64,000 nt of DNA from Isoetes taiwanensis. Its lineage: Eukaryota > Streptophyta > Lycopodiopsida > Isoetales > Isoetaceae. The translations under genes were made by a program, and so were the position numbers. Shown piece after piece: positions 23,799 through 34,601 of this stretch. Under the pieces are notes generated by a model, which saw only the letters and a program-made list of their open reading frames with translations, was not told where the DNA came from and searched no databases. The stretch's first letter is position 1; each line of letters starts with the position of its first letter. The stretch is taken from NCBI GenBank assembly GCA_021234155.1, contig JAJEKV010000017.1, positions 10,977,525 to 11,041,524 on the forward strand, given 5' to 3'.

Positions 23799-24251
23799 AT
23801 GTACCCTTTCATTTCCAATGTGGCATATGCGCTTCAATTACAAAAGCGGTGTCGTCCTTCACTTTGCAAAATATACCAGGGTCTTGCGGTGCGCTGTTAA
23901 TTCCTCGGGTATGGCCACATCGCGGAGATTATTCGATCCTTGCCATTTGGGTATTGCCAGATTGCGAAGCTACTGGGCGGAAGAAGGTGGGAGAGGGCAT
24001 GCCTCCCCGGAACTAAATTTGAAATGATCAAGGAGAATTTGAAATTTGATGAAGCCAGAGAGCAAATTGATGAAAGCGAGAAGAATTTGACGATGTGTGA
24101 TGGTTATAAGAAGCACCGAATTGACCCCTTACTGGAGTGCAGACGCAACAGACTTTCTAAATTTGATGGGTCTATTACAACCGAAAGCAATGAAGACAAC
24201 TACTCAAAGATTGATTTTCCTTTTAATTTCTATTTTGATGGAGGTTCGTGA
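23799..24251 (+). pseudogene. 5' ORF of an unrecognised gene upstream of C2H2 modules, copy 1
   Basis: The ATG at 23,799 opens a frame (YPFISNVAYALQ..) that crosses into unit 1. It stops in this copy at about 23,900 because GCGGTGCGCTGTTAATTCC replaces the open version seen in copy 2. The same frame then reopens (GHIAEIIRSLPFGYCQIAKL) and runs through a charged helical stretch (FDEAREQIDESEKNL) to the stop at 24,251. I recognise no domain. A second conserved open segment at about 24,509-24,680, after an acceptor-like TTTTGTAG/GAC, reads DLRYPPPKSID..MRLSDIVACLGATDAES and leads towards the finger modules, so the two may be exons of one gene. The break may be a sequencing error. Confidence 0.4.
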
Positions 24252-24678
24252 AATCCAGGAAATCCATTATGTAGTCGCTTAAAAAAGATCTGTGTCGTTC
24301 TTCTGAATTTGGTTTCTTACTGAGGTGAAAGCTGCACATTCCTGTAATATTGTGAGTATTAATTTCGAAGCCATTTCACCGATGACAAGTCGCCTTCTTT
24401 GATGTGGGTATTCAACAACCCTTTGAAAACAACCATCCCGTTTCTGCTTCTGTTTTTTAGGGTACCCAGAAAGGTTCTAGTTTTGTAGGACCTTAGATAT
24501 CCGCCTCCTAAATCAATTGATCCCTTTCTTGTGTCTATGAGACTTAGTGACATAGTTGCATGCCTTGGGGCAACAGATGCAGAGTCTATTGCATATGGAA
24601 ATAGACCAGAGCTTGAATATAGTCCAGAAGGGAATGTGTTAAATGTTAGAAAACAAGGCAGAGTACTTCAAATGCTAG

Positions 24679-25190
24679 AAAAATTTATGAGTGTAGCTAT
24701 TGTGGTAATAACTTTAGGACTGCTTTTGGATTGAAAAACCATTTTAAAACAGTCCATGCTTTAAAGGCCATAGTTGTGGCCTTGAGGCCCAAGAGTGATC
24801 AAGTTTGAGAAAATTTATGAGTGTAGCTATTATGGTAATAACTTCAGGACTGCTTTTGGATTGAAAACCCATTTTTAAAACAGTCCATGCTTCGAAGGCC
24901 ATAGCTGTGGCGTTGAGGCCCAAGCGCTGATCAAGCTTGGAAAATTTATGAGTGTAGCTATTATAGTTATAACTTTAGGACTGCTTTTGGATTGAAAAAC
25001 CATTTTAAAACATTCCATGCTTTGAAGGCCATAGATGTGGCCTTGAGAGGCCCAAGCGCTGATCAAGCTTGGTAAAATTTATGAGTATAGCTATTGTGGT
25101 AGTAACTTCAGGACTTCTTTTATTCAAAACCCATTTTAAAACAGTCCATGCTTCGAAGGCCATAGCTGTGGCCTTCGAAGCGAGGATCGG
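24679..25190 (+). pseudogene. four tandem C2H2 zinc-finger modules (about 131-bp repeat), copy 1
   Basis: Four direct repeats start at about 24,681, 24,811, 24,942 and 25,075 (spacing 130, 131, 133). In one frame, module 1 encodes a perfect C2H2 finger, YECSYCGNNFRTAFGLKNHF followed by KTVH (CX2CX12HX4H). Modules 2 and 3 keep the fold residues but the second Cys codon TGT has become TAT (Tyr). Module 4 lost its first Cys and has a 2-bp deletion. Because spacing is not a multiple of three, the modules are not in one frame. After module 4 a clean donor (GAAAG/GTAAGT, 25,211) and acceptor (TTTTCAG, about 25,310) would join to an exon reading DYDHNALWSKILRQTVY. This looks like a decayed zinc-finger gene whose finger segment was duplicated in place. 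Confidence 0.6.
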
Positions 25191-26126
25191 ATAAGGCCTT
25201 TGTTTGAAAGGTAAGTTAATCTAATTGGTTGAGTGCTTAGTTTCTTAAATTTGACATAGGAGCAGTGACTTCAGTTACTGCACTACTGATATCTTTTCAA
25301 TGTTTTCAGGGATTATGATCATAATGCACTCTGGTCCAAGATACTCCGGCAAACAGTCTATGTTGTGGTTGCAGATGTCCTCCACGCTATGTACATGTTG
25401 CACTGTCTTATTTGGTTATTCTATCTTTGTTTGGATTGAATGCCTTTCATGAATTGCAGAACATACCTAATTTGGGAGAAAGTAAATCTAATTGGTCCAA
25501 CATTGATCAAGGCTCTACTGGCAGAATCACCAGGAGAGTAAATCTAATGGGTCCAATGTAGATACTGATGTCTTTTAAGTCTGCAAACCAGAAGCGGTTA
25601 CTTTGGCACCTCAGCTCATTTTAAGTGTCAATACAGGCCCATGTTATTGTTGTGATATGTGCTTTCTCTTTGCACTGCTAGGCCCTATAGGCTACGGTTC
25701 ACCGAGGACCAATGTTGTGCTTCCTTATGTCTTATGTCCTCCGTGTCGACTTTTCACGGACCACGGTCCTAAACAATGATCCTGTCCAATCTATCTATGT
25801 ATCTTTTATATCACCTGCCTAAATTTGTTCGATCTCCCTTACTTTAATTCTCCTTGTAGCCAACCACCTAACGACAATGCTCAGGACATCATAACTCGTT
25901 ATGCCCCCTTCCACATAACGTTGTTCGATTAATTACCATTCAACTCTTGCAGAGTTATAAATTGCACATTACGTGTCATTTCAAACTTGATCACTTTGAG
26001 AACATACAACTTCTGCGTCACTTATAATCTTGCATTACCTCTTTAAGGTGGGGACACTTACTTCCAACATATCATATGTTAGCCCGGAGCAAGCGTAGTC
26101 TTGATGCTAAGGACATCATCATTTTT

Positions 26127-26400
26127 AAGGTGGGAAGAATGTGACGTTCCTCGTATTTATATGCCTTTTGGGTATAAATACATGACACATCACTATGAAT
26201 AATCAATGGTGCATTAATTATTCATAAGCTAAGGTTAGCTATGTAAATCGTTAATTATTAAGGTAGAAACTTAACTCTAAACCCTAATTCGAATTTAGGG
26301 CTTAACCTAATATTAAAAAAGCTAATATAGTAAATTAGTCAATGATAACTAATCTATAATTGCCACTTGGCCCAAATCGATTGGGCAAGGCAGAAGTGCT
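26127..26400 (+). mobile_element. LTR retrotransposon 3' end: polypurine tract and LTR start, copy 1
   Basis: AAGGTGGGAAGAA (26,127-26,139) is a polypurine tract, directly followed by TGTGACGTTCC, a typical Ty3/gypsy LTR start. The LTR-like sequence runs at least to about 26,400; its far end could not be fixed. The T/C-rich spacer upstream (25,640-26,120) resembles 20,735-20,820 near the gag pseudogene, sharing ATTGCACATTAC and CAACTTTGATCAC-like words, so both may belong to one family. Confidence 0.55.
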
Positions 26401-29320
26401 AACATGGGACACCCAGATTGGGGCTTTCATCCCAGTTCGTAACATACGCCGATGTTGAAATCATTATCTTACCTGCATGGGCGGGCTTTGACCTGGTTAC
26501 TTGCTATCGCTTTTATTTAGTGGGAAAAGATTGGGAATGTATGTATTCATTTTTCAAGTGCGAAGAAGAGAATGAGAGGATCTGGGGAGCTCACATTCTA
26601 AAACCATGTACATATCTCCAAGGAATGCTGAACATTGATTAGTTTAAAACGAAGATTGTTCTTCTGAAAGGCTATTAATGGAGAGAAGTTTTTTAAGCAA
26701 GCTATACCATTGTACAAATTTGGAAGTAACAAACATGGCTTCAAGAAAAATGCAAAAAAGGGCAGCTGCATGTTTGAAGAGAATAAAGTGCGCAAAATGC
26801 TCTAATATGACGAGCCAAAATATTAACAGTTCGGATGAGTACAGATAAACAGCATCATTCAACTGATTTATTACCATATCTGATAAGGTAGATGTTGCGT
26901 TATGGTTAAAATGTAAACCTTTATTATGTATGAAACGTTTCTTCAGGATCTTCATGTTGTGCAAGCATCAGTAATATTTTTCCAAGGTTAAGCATAAGCC
27001 TTGGGTCTCAAGGTCTTAAGCTCAATGTCGTAGCTTTTCATCTTCTGATCTATTCATCTGCAAAATAGAAGAAAGTAGGCAAACACTTCGTGGCCCAAGG
27101 TCTTAATGCAACAACTTCTCATCTTATGCAATCCATTCATTGCAGATGTTATGGTTTATGATTGATGGTTCTCCATCAATCAAGATAAATGTGATGACAA
27201 TGTACTAAAGATAATATATTTTGAAGGTTCTGCTAACTCTTTAGAATTAGTACCAGTTCAATCTATTTTGTTTGTAGACGCACATTTTTAGTGTTAGATC
27301 ATATAGTGTCAAAGTTCTTTTGCAAAATGGCTGGTGCTGGTATTTACTGTTGTCTCGAACTGGTGGATTTTAAAACGAAGTAATTTCAAATTCTACCTCA
27401 GCTTTAGCCAGGAAGGGAACACGAAAAAGCAAGGAGTCCATTCCATCCTATCATTGAAGTCAAGTATTCACATAATTGTTGCAGAAGTCAAGTAAATTAC
27501 TGTTCTGATCTCTGGGATTATATTCTTGCATTTAACTAAGTCGCAATTTGAGGGATTATATTCTTGCATTTAACTAAGTCAAAACTCAGTTCTAGCTGTC
27601 ATTTATGGACATTCTATATGACGGAATCTAGGCTTGAATTTTATTATAGTATAATCAATTGCCTATGACAAAATAAACAATGGTTATGGTTCAACCTCAA
27701 ATGTTCGAACCTAACACAAAATCCTGGACTGTCGTCATAAAAAGTGGTGTTTTGATTACTTTGTTCAACTATATGCTCATCATACTAGAAAATATATATG
27801 GTCATTTTTACATCCAATAACTTTGGCACCAAGCATCTTATACACAGGGTGGCCTTTGTGCTGAGTTGAACAAAAAGAACGAGGGGCTGCCACGATAAAT
27901 TTCTTGTACATTGTAATTGTTAGAGATGTGCAAGTGATCTATAAATTATGCAATATCATTTGCAAACGTTGGACATTTGACCATGCCATTTAATAGTATT
28001 GTTGTCAATGAAGTCATTGTTAGAAGGAGAATGCAACTTGCCTTATATGCATATGAATTATAATCTCTCTCTATGTCGGTGCTTGCCCATAATTGTTTCT
28101 ATTTATAAGTGTGAAGGTTGATTTAAAATGGGACTCGCTTGACCATAACTATTCCTATTTAAAACTTTAAAGGCTGGTTTTGGATGAGATCCCTTACAAC
28201 GGGGCATCACAAATTTAAATAAGTTTGGCCCTTTCAAACATGATACACTATCTTTTGGTTACTATATAATACTTCTTAGATGCTTGCAAGGAACAACCTT
28301 TGAGGGAAGGTATACCTCAAGGTGGCTAAATAATTGAGTTAAATATCACATCACTTCCCCCAAAGGTTTAGCAACGGTTGACCGACTTATATAAGACAAA
28401 AAACTTTAAATACATCAAGCATTATTTAAATTCATCAAGCATAAATACGAGAGAAAAAACATTTAAATACATCAAGCATAAGTAAGCATTTCCTCCAATT
28501 ACAAGATGTGTTGAACGTGGTGTGAACGATTAAAATATACATACACTCATGAAGCAAACATGATGTTCCCATCCGTAAATATCAGACTGTGATGCCGTGT
28601 TAAAACCATGGTATATTCTTGGAATATTGTGTTGTGTCATGTTAAAAAAAAAAAAGTTGAGTGTTGAGTGATATTGTTGGAAAAAAAATCCAGGGAACTC
28701 TAGCATCTAGAATTTCCTAAAAGACGAAGTTTACATGTTTGACTCATCATCACGATGGGCCTGTTTTGCCTATTAGAAGTTTGTGATGGCTCTTGATGGT
28801 CGCAAAAATGGCAAACCATCTTGCACGACGGTGCTGGCCATAACTGCCATATGTAAATCGTCCCTATAGAGAAAGAAATTACTGAGGATTTGTGGGTCAA
28901 AATTTTGATATTCTTTATAAATTTCGAATAAATTATAGGTTTTTGTGCACCCCTTCTGACTATCAACAAAGTGAAAAATTTTAAAATTTAAGTTGGCTAT
29001 AAGAAGACGACACTGGAAAATTTACACAGCATTCGCCATTTGCATTCCAACTAGAAATAGATGGTGTTGATTTTTGGGAAATACCCCACGTTTGCAAATA
29101 TTCTAAAAATACCCTCCAAATGAAGAGCATTTTTGTAAATATCTTGATATAGTTTTTGTGGCTCCTCAAATTCAAAAGGTATCTCCACAAATATTATAGA
29201 CTAGAATAAAATCTTTCCAACAAGACCAAATTATGAATTTCACAAGTTATGTTCATTTGAGTTGGTTTTTATAACACTTTTTAAAACGCTGTAACTTGAC
29301 GGTTCCAACTTCGTTTTAGA
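26401..29320. other. AT-rich spacer of the tandem unit (also 37,206-40,105 and 47,991-50,900)
   Basis: No confident gene. A possible short exon at about 26,672-26,802 reads NGEKFFKQAIPLYKFGSNKH and ends KVRKML-stop, but nothing supports it beyond an open frame. Local repeats: GGGATTATATTCTTGCATTT is doubled at about 27,508 and 27,551, and AAATACATCAAGCAT-like words recur three times at 28,408-28,490. Confidence 0.4.
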
Positions 29321-29325
29321 CGATT

Positions 29326-29661
29326 CTATGATACTGAATAGATTTCACTAACGATCACACGAACGTTATTGCCATTTGATCCAAATACCCTATTTCCGAT
29401 GGTATGTTTTGGGTATTTCATTCGGTGGCCACTATACAAATTGGATAATGATTTAAAGTCCGCCTGATACTCTGCAGATGAGAGCAAGTATATGTGAAAC
29501 TTAGAAACTTCTTTCTTCCATGTAGGCAGCGAAAGGTCAAAGTTGAGCATGTGAGACGTGCATGGCAAACGCCGAAGCCGACGCCTCCACTTTTCCATAA
29601 GAATACAAAAATGCTCGTTCGAAGAAGCCTGGCCGTTTTCTTGTCTGGACTGGAGTAGCAT
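29326..29661 (-). CDS. unrecognised 111-aa ORF, divergent from the methyltransferase gene
   Basis: An ATG-initiated frame (MLLQSRQENGQASSNEHFCI..) with a basic KWRRRLRRLP segment. The equivalents at 40,446-40,111 and 51,244-50,909 are also open, although the neighbouring methyltransferase frame is broken in each copy. No motif or family was recognised. It lies 94 bases upstream of the methyltransferase start on the opposite strand, so it may only be promoter or leader DNA that happens to be open. Confidence 0.2.
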   Translation of the reverse strand: MLLQSRQENGQASSNEHFCILMEKWRRRLRRLPCTSHMLNFDLSLPTWKKEVSKFHIYLLSSAEYQADFKSLSNLYSGHRMKYPKHTIGNRVFGSNGNNVRVIVSEIYSVS

Positions 29662-29754
29662 CAACGCAAAAAAGCTCTAATTATCACATTATCTTAGCAC
29701 AGTGGCATCGATCAAAATTCATATGGCCACTTACTTAGTTTAGCTTCTCGCAGA

Positions 29755-31231
29755 ATGAAGAACAGAAGCAGTTCCGGCCCCGACTTCAAAGGTCTCATTG
29801 CTGACAAACCTTGTGTCATGGATTCCTCCTCCCTTCGCCCTGTTTCTTGTAAAATCTGGCTTATCTTGATCCTACTTCTCACAAATTTGTTAGCATTTGT
29901 TGCATTTTCGTCTAGATCTAGCGAGATCACCAGTAAGCTTTGCAGGACGGGTTATAATAGTGATCGGCACATTACAAGGTTCGGAGTTCTGACATCGGAT
30001 ATGCTTGTGAGAAAGCTGAACGATACCATGATGATGTTGAATCAGAAAAATGACGAAATAGAGGGCAAGGATAGACAAATCGAGAAATTGAAAAGAGAAG
30101 TGAAAGAAGGATCATCTGCAGAGTTGGAAAGGCTAAGAAAGGAGCTACAGCGTCTTCAATCGCCGGCCTCATCCGCTGTGAGTTGCAGGTGCACTCGCGA
30201 CGAATGCGATTGTTCTGCTTTGGATGAAAAGGAATTTCCTACTTCCAACGAGATTTGGCAGCTTATAGGCTCTAGAAAGCTTCCTTTCGGCTGGAATCCT
30301 GCATTAAAATCCGATTCCATATTATCCCCCATTGGCCATGCCTGTTTTCTGCTAAAGGACGACCTAGATCGTTATATGGATTACAAGATAGGAGAAATGT
30401 GTCCTGATGATTTGGATCTGGCGCAGAAACTACTGCTCCATGGCTGCGAGCCCCTGCCTCGCCGGAGATGTTTCGCAAGGTCACCGCCGAATTTTCCCGA
30501 ACCATATCCGGTGCCGGAAGCCAATTGGAAACTTCCTTCGGATGAGAGCATACTATGGAGTCCATACACATGCAAAAGCTTCGATTGCCTCAACGGCAGA
30601 GCAAAGGCGAAGGTATTTGCAGATTGTCTAGACTGCTTTGATCTTCAAGGCAGGGAATCGCGCAGATGGTTACCAGGAGCTGCTTCTCTGGATTTTAGCG
30701 TGGAAGAGGTTTTGCTTCTAAAACAGGGCAGCATCAGAATAGGGTTAGATCTGGGGGGCGGAACCGGATCCTTTGCAGTAAGAATGCAGGCCCTTAACGT
30801 CACCATTATCACTACTACTTTAGATCTGGATGGACCTTTCAATAGCTTTGTTGCACTTAGAGGTGTGATTCCCCTGTATCTAACCATTTCTCAGCGCCTC
30901 CCCTTCTTCGATAATACCCTCGATTTGGTTCATTCTATGCATGTTCTCAGCAGCTGGATCCCTTTGGAGATGTTCCAGTTCATCCTTTATGACATCTACA
31001 GAGTCCTGCGGCCTGGTGGCTTGTTTTGGCTCGATCATTTTTTTTCTGTCTCAAGCCCCAATTCAACAGCAGTTATCAGCCCTTGATTGACAAGATGGGT
31101 TTCCTCAAGCTTAAATGGGTTATTGGTAATAAGCTTGATCGGGGTCCTCAAGTCCAGGAAATGTATCTGTCTGCTCTTCTAGAAAACCCAGGATCGGCAG
31201 TTTTAAATCTGGCACCAGAGATTCTGGGTAA
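29755..31231 (+). CDS. membrane-anchored SAM-dependent methyltransferase family protein, copy 1 (frameshifted)
   Basis: The ATG at 29,755 gives a type II membrane protein: a short N-terminal tail, one membrane span (residues 34-52), a charged coiled coil (about 85-136), a Cys-rich linker (144-153, 276-294) and a C-terminal Rossmann methyltransferase domain. SAM motif I is IGLDLGGGTGSFAVRM (329-344); later motifs are DLVHSMHVLSSWIP (390-403) and RVLRPGGLFWLDHFF (416-430). It matches the plant family of Arabidopsis At5g40830/At3g27230/At1g29790-like proteins, predicted endomembrane methyltransferases of unknown substrate. Here the frame breaks at about 31,038, where eight T stand against six in copies 2 and 3, and one A is missing near 31,184. 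Without those differences the frame is 491 codons plus stop at 31,229-31,231. The breaks are in homopolymers, so the gene may be intact in reality. Confidence 0.85.
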
Positions 31232-31802
31232 TCATTGCCATTGTTAGAAATACTTCTTTTCATTCATGGCCAGATCCAAGTGGTGGCTCCAACATCCAAG
31301 TGGTGGATGAAAACAGTGCTGGCCAAATGCTCGTCTGTCATTCCTTGCTTATCTGCAAATCTATATCATCTTTTTCTTTCCTTTTAAAAACTCTCACTTA
31401 GTAGAAGTTTGACCATGACTTTGACAAATATGGCGTATTGTAATGTGGTGGTATGCAATACAAAACGGATGTGTTTTGATACAAACATGTGATCTAAGTT
31501 GATTGTATATAACATTCCTCTATACCAGTGTTGAGCAAATTCTGGGGAACACTATAAACCAACCGGTCGGAATTGAAAATTTTCCGGTCAAGTTAGTGTA
31601 TTGCAGGAATTTTTCTGGCAAGTCTTCTTGTGGTTTTCTATTAGGACAATAGAAAGTTCCGGTTCTAAACACAAGATATCTAAGTGGCCAAAGTAACCAT
31701 AAGAAATTTTTCGATAGGACCTAAAAAGTTTGCCCAACACTGTACAATATGTAGAAGTGGTAGTAATTGACACGTGGTAATAAAGGCTATAGTACATAAC
31801 TG

Positions 31803-32630
31803 TATTTTACACCTATTGTGTAGGCACTTACGCTTAGGCCCAAATTCCACTATGACACTATTACTTTTGCATCCAAACTATGGGGCTATCTTCCGGATCT
31901 GTGATTCCATGTTGTTCCGATAGTTTTCTTCAATAAGAGACGATCTGTCGTTGTGGCAATTTTAGAACCAGGTAGAAGAAACTCTCGGGAATCTTGCCCA
32001 GGAGTAACATTTGAAATTAGAACACCACGTCACAAATTTTTTGCCGATAATGGAATGCAAAACTCGGAGATTCTTGTTGTCATGGGTCTTGCAGGTTCAT
32101 CCACCCTTCCATCGTAGTGGAATCTAACATCTCTTTTAGTAGAACTTTGCAATAATTAATACTCTTGAAATGGCAAGATTCGTTTAGCCTTCAATCAAAA
32201 CCTAATTGTCTCTATGGTCAACTTTAATCCATGAGTACGGACTCCCTTGTAAGGAGCTAATTTGTTAGCCGAGAGTGGGTTTTAGCATCTTATTCCAAAC
32301 TTTGAGCACATCTGAAGAAGAGAGTGGGTTAGCATCTTATTGTAGATTTTGAGGATATCTAAATATCTGATGATCATGATTTGTCTTTTGGTAAATTTGC
32401 ATACTTTATTTCTATGCCCAAAAAGGGAAAACACTCAAATCTTGAGACATTTGTAAGAAAATGACAATTGCTATAGTAATGGGCTTATTGACACATTGCA
32501 ACAAAAGTTGCAGTATGCGACACTATTTTATGCTTATTGTGTAGGCACTAACACTTAGGCCTAGATTCAAAAGGACGTTATTACTTCTTCTTTTGCATCC
32601 AAACTCTCGGGCTATCTTCTAGGATATCTC
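31803..32630 (+). repeat. spacer with a diverged 100-bp direct repeat (copy 1; also at about 42,583 and 53,384)
   Basis: About 100 bases at 31,803-31,905 (ACACCTATTGTGTAGGCACTTACGCTTAGGCC.., TTTTGCATCCAAACT..GGGCTATCTTC) recur in diverged form at 32,521-32,625. The interval holds no recognised gene. The second copy abuts the LINE fragment. Confidence 0.6.
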
Positions 32631-32639
32631 ATTGGTATA

Positions 32640-33537
32640 ATAACCAAATGCGGTTGCTGACCCGGGAAGACTTTAGAGCTAAGTTCCTCCTTTCAAGGTG
32701 GGATCGGGCTATTGGACAGAAGGTGTCTCCAGTTCTGCCTCCAATAGCACAAGTGGATGCCCCTCAACTTTAGGTGGTAGATGAGCTTGTCAAAGTAGAT
32801 AAGTTGATGAACTACATTTATTAGATTTTGCTTGCTGTTGAAGTCATACCTCCTTCAGCAAAGCGACCTTTGGTCATCCCTAGGGACCAGCAGAAAGCAG
32901 TATAGAAATGGGTATGGGATAAACTGTTCCATCCCAAAGTATCTGTTTTTTGGTGGCAAATCATTCATTGTTGTGTGCGTATTAATGTTGTGGTGCACAG
33001 ATTTCGTCCAGACGTGTTTGCACTTTGTCCCCTATGTGCGGAGAGGGACGAGACAATTGAGTATTGCTTCTTTCTATGTCAACATGTCAGGCATGCTTGG
33101 ATGTGGCTTCAAGGTCTTTTTCACTGCAGTTTGAATAGCCAACAGATGTTATTAACAGTCTACCCAGGCATAAAGGGCTTTTCATTTGGCTTCTGCATGG
33201 ATCATTTGGTCCATTTGGAAGAGAAAGAATCTTCTCATATTCAAAAGTCAAGTTTGTTCTGATGCACAGGTTCTTATCGAGGCCCAATAATGAATTGTCA
33301 AAGCATTTGAGTGCTCATCAATAGCTAATGAAGTTAAGAACCATATTTGGAAGCATTATCTTCACATTAATACTTACTCGTGAGCTTTTGATCCCTCCTT
33401 ACACTACTTAGATGTTGCATTCGTGTGGGATGGATTTGCTCTAATAGATACTTTCTCCATTGAGTTTTTAGTCCCCATTGTACTTTGTTTGTAACTTTCT
33501 CTGAATAATAAAGGCTCGCATCCTTCCAAAAAAAAAA
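32640..33537 (+). mobile_element. 5'-truncated L1-type LINE with zf-RVT domain and poly-A tail, copy 1
   Basis: The frame around 32,905-33,120 reads KWVWDKLFHPKVSVFWWQII, then ALCPLCAERDETIEYCFFLC and QHVRHAWMWL: the zinc-binding region found after reverse transcriptase in plant LINEs (zf-RVT). After one frameshift WSIWKRKNLLIFKS, the usual following motif, appears. A 3' untranslated region with AATAATAAA leads to a 10-A tail at 33,528-33,537. The reverse transcriptase and endonuclease are missing. In-frame stops are frequent, so it is dead. Confidence 0.85.
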
Positions 33538-33711
33538 GTTCTTCCAGAAAAATCAAATCTTGAGATATTTGTCTACCCCCCCCAAACTTCCCCACACCCC
33601 AATCCATTTCCCCATCCCTCCCTGCCATGTGGTAAGTCCAAACGTGTGGCCTGGCAACGGTCCATGTGGACCTCCACGCATGTGCGATATTACCTAAAAA
33701 ATGTGGAACTC

Positions 33712-33972
33712 TATTTATAACTTGAGCTTTCTTTCTCATTTCTACCTGTGGGATATATATCTCACGATTTGTAAAGAACCCTAAAAATAGAGAATGCCAA
33801 GAACCAAACTTTTTGACGGATTTGAAAGCCTAATCATAGCCTAAAGATGCCAGATTTGTCTGATTCATGCCAAGAAATTTCGTCTTATCTCGTCTATGAA
33901 AAACAGGAATTGCGTAAAAGGCTGCATCTGGGATGAGGGCATTCAATCAGCTTGGTATCTTTGCTGGGCAAG
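33712..33972 (+). promoter_or_regulatory. TATA-type core promoter and possible first exon at the unit 3' end, copy 1
   Basis: A C-rich run (33,574-33,600) is followed by a TATA-like TATTTATAA at 33,712-33,720. Two ATGs follow, at 33,794 and 33,847. The sequence then reaches a splice-donor-like GGGCAAG/GTATGC at 33,972/33,973. Candidate coding frames are short and broken by one base near 33,932. Because units are head to tail, this promoter points at the ORF starting at the next unit junction (34,602). Confidence 0.35.
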
Positions 33973-34235
33973 GTATGCATTACTCTAATTTTAGACTTAG
34001 ATTGCTCTGAATTAATATTTGTTACTGTAATCTACAGAGTTCTACATGTATGTCTTTTAGTGTCACTTTTCTTTACAAATTTGGAGCACATAAAATAGTT
34101 ACTGGCATATACCCATCTTTGCATAAGGCTACAATCCAACCTTCAAATCATACTCCGAAATTTCCACAAAAAAAAAAAAAAAAAAAATCAAAGTTCTTAT
34201 TTGCATTAGCTTTGCCATTGTTTATCATCAAAAAA

Positions 34236-34570
34236 TATTTTTCTAAGCACATTTGCATCTTTCTATCAAAAGCACCTAATGCACACACTTGAAGGATTGT
34301 CAGATTTTGCAAGAGGTGTCAAAACTAAAAAATGATTCATTTTGCTGATTTACAAAAAATTGCTTGCTGGTTTCTAGCATTGTGACCGCCTGCTTGACAA
34401 AATTTGACTTTCTGAGCATATTTGCATGATCTTATGTGAAAAAACTTAATGCACTAGATCTACAAGTATGTCAGAACTGGTACAAGGTGTCAAAAGTGAA
34501 AAACTTGGTCAAATATTTCATTTCCAAAAATTAGCTTGTTGCCAGGAGTATTGACCAAGTTTTGACTTGG
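34236..34570 (+). repeat. diverged 180-bp direct repeat at the unit end (also about 45,022 and 55,832)
   Basis: Two tandem copies start at about 34,236 (AAGCACATTTGCATC) and 34,416 (GAGCATATTTGCATG). They share TCTACAAGTATGTCAG/ACTTGAAGGATTGTCAG, AAGGTGTCAAAA and TTGACAAAATTTGAC-like words. Each unit of the big array ends just after this pair. An A-run (about 34,167-34,187) precedes it and varies in length between units. Confidence 0.6.
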
Positions 34571-34601
34571 TCTTAGGGTTGCAAATTTGAGAGTATTCTG
34601 C

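Noticed and set aside
24531-24734. 67-codon frame ending FMSVAIVVITLGLLLD as a small membrane protein
   Set aside because: The hydrophobic end is an out-of-phase reading of the C2H2 finger module, whose real frame gives YECSYCGNNF.
26644-26964. 106-codon reverse-strand frame, repeated in unit 2
   Set aside because: It starts without context, has no motif, and is lost in unit 3; repetition follows from the tandem unit alone.
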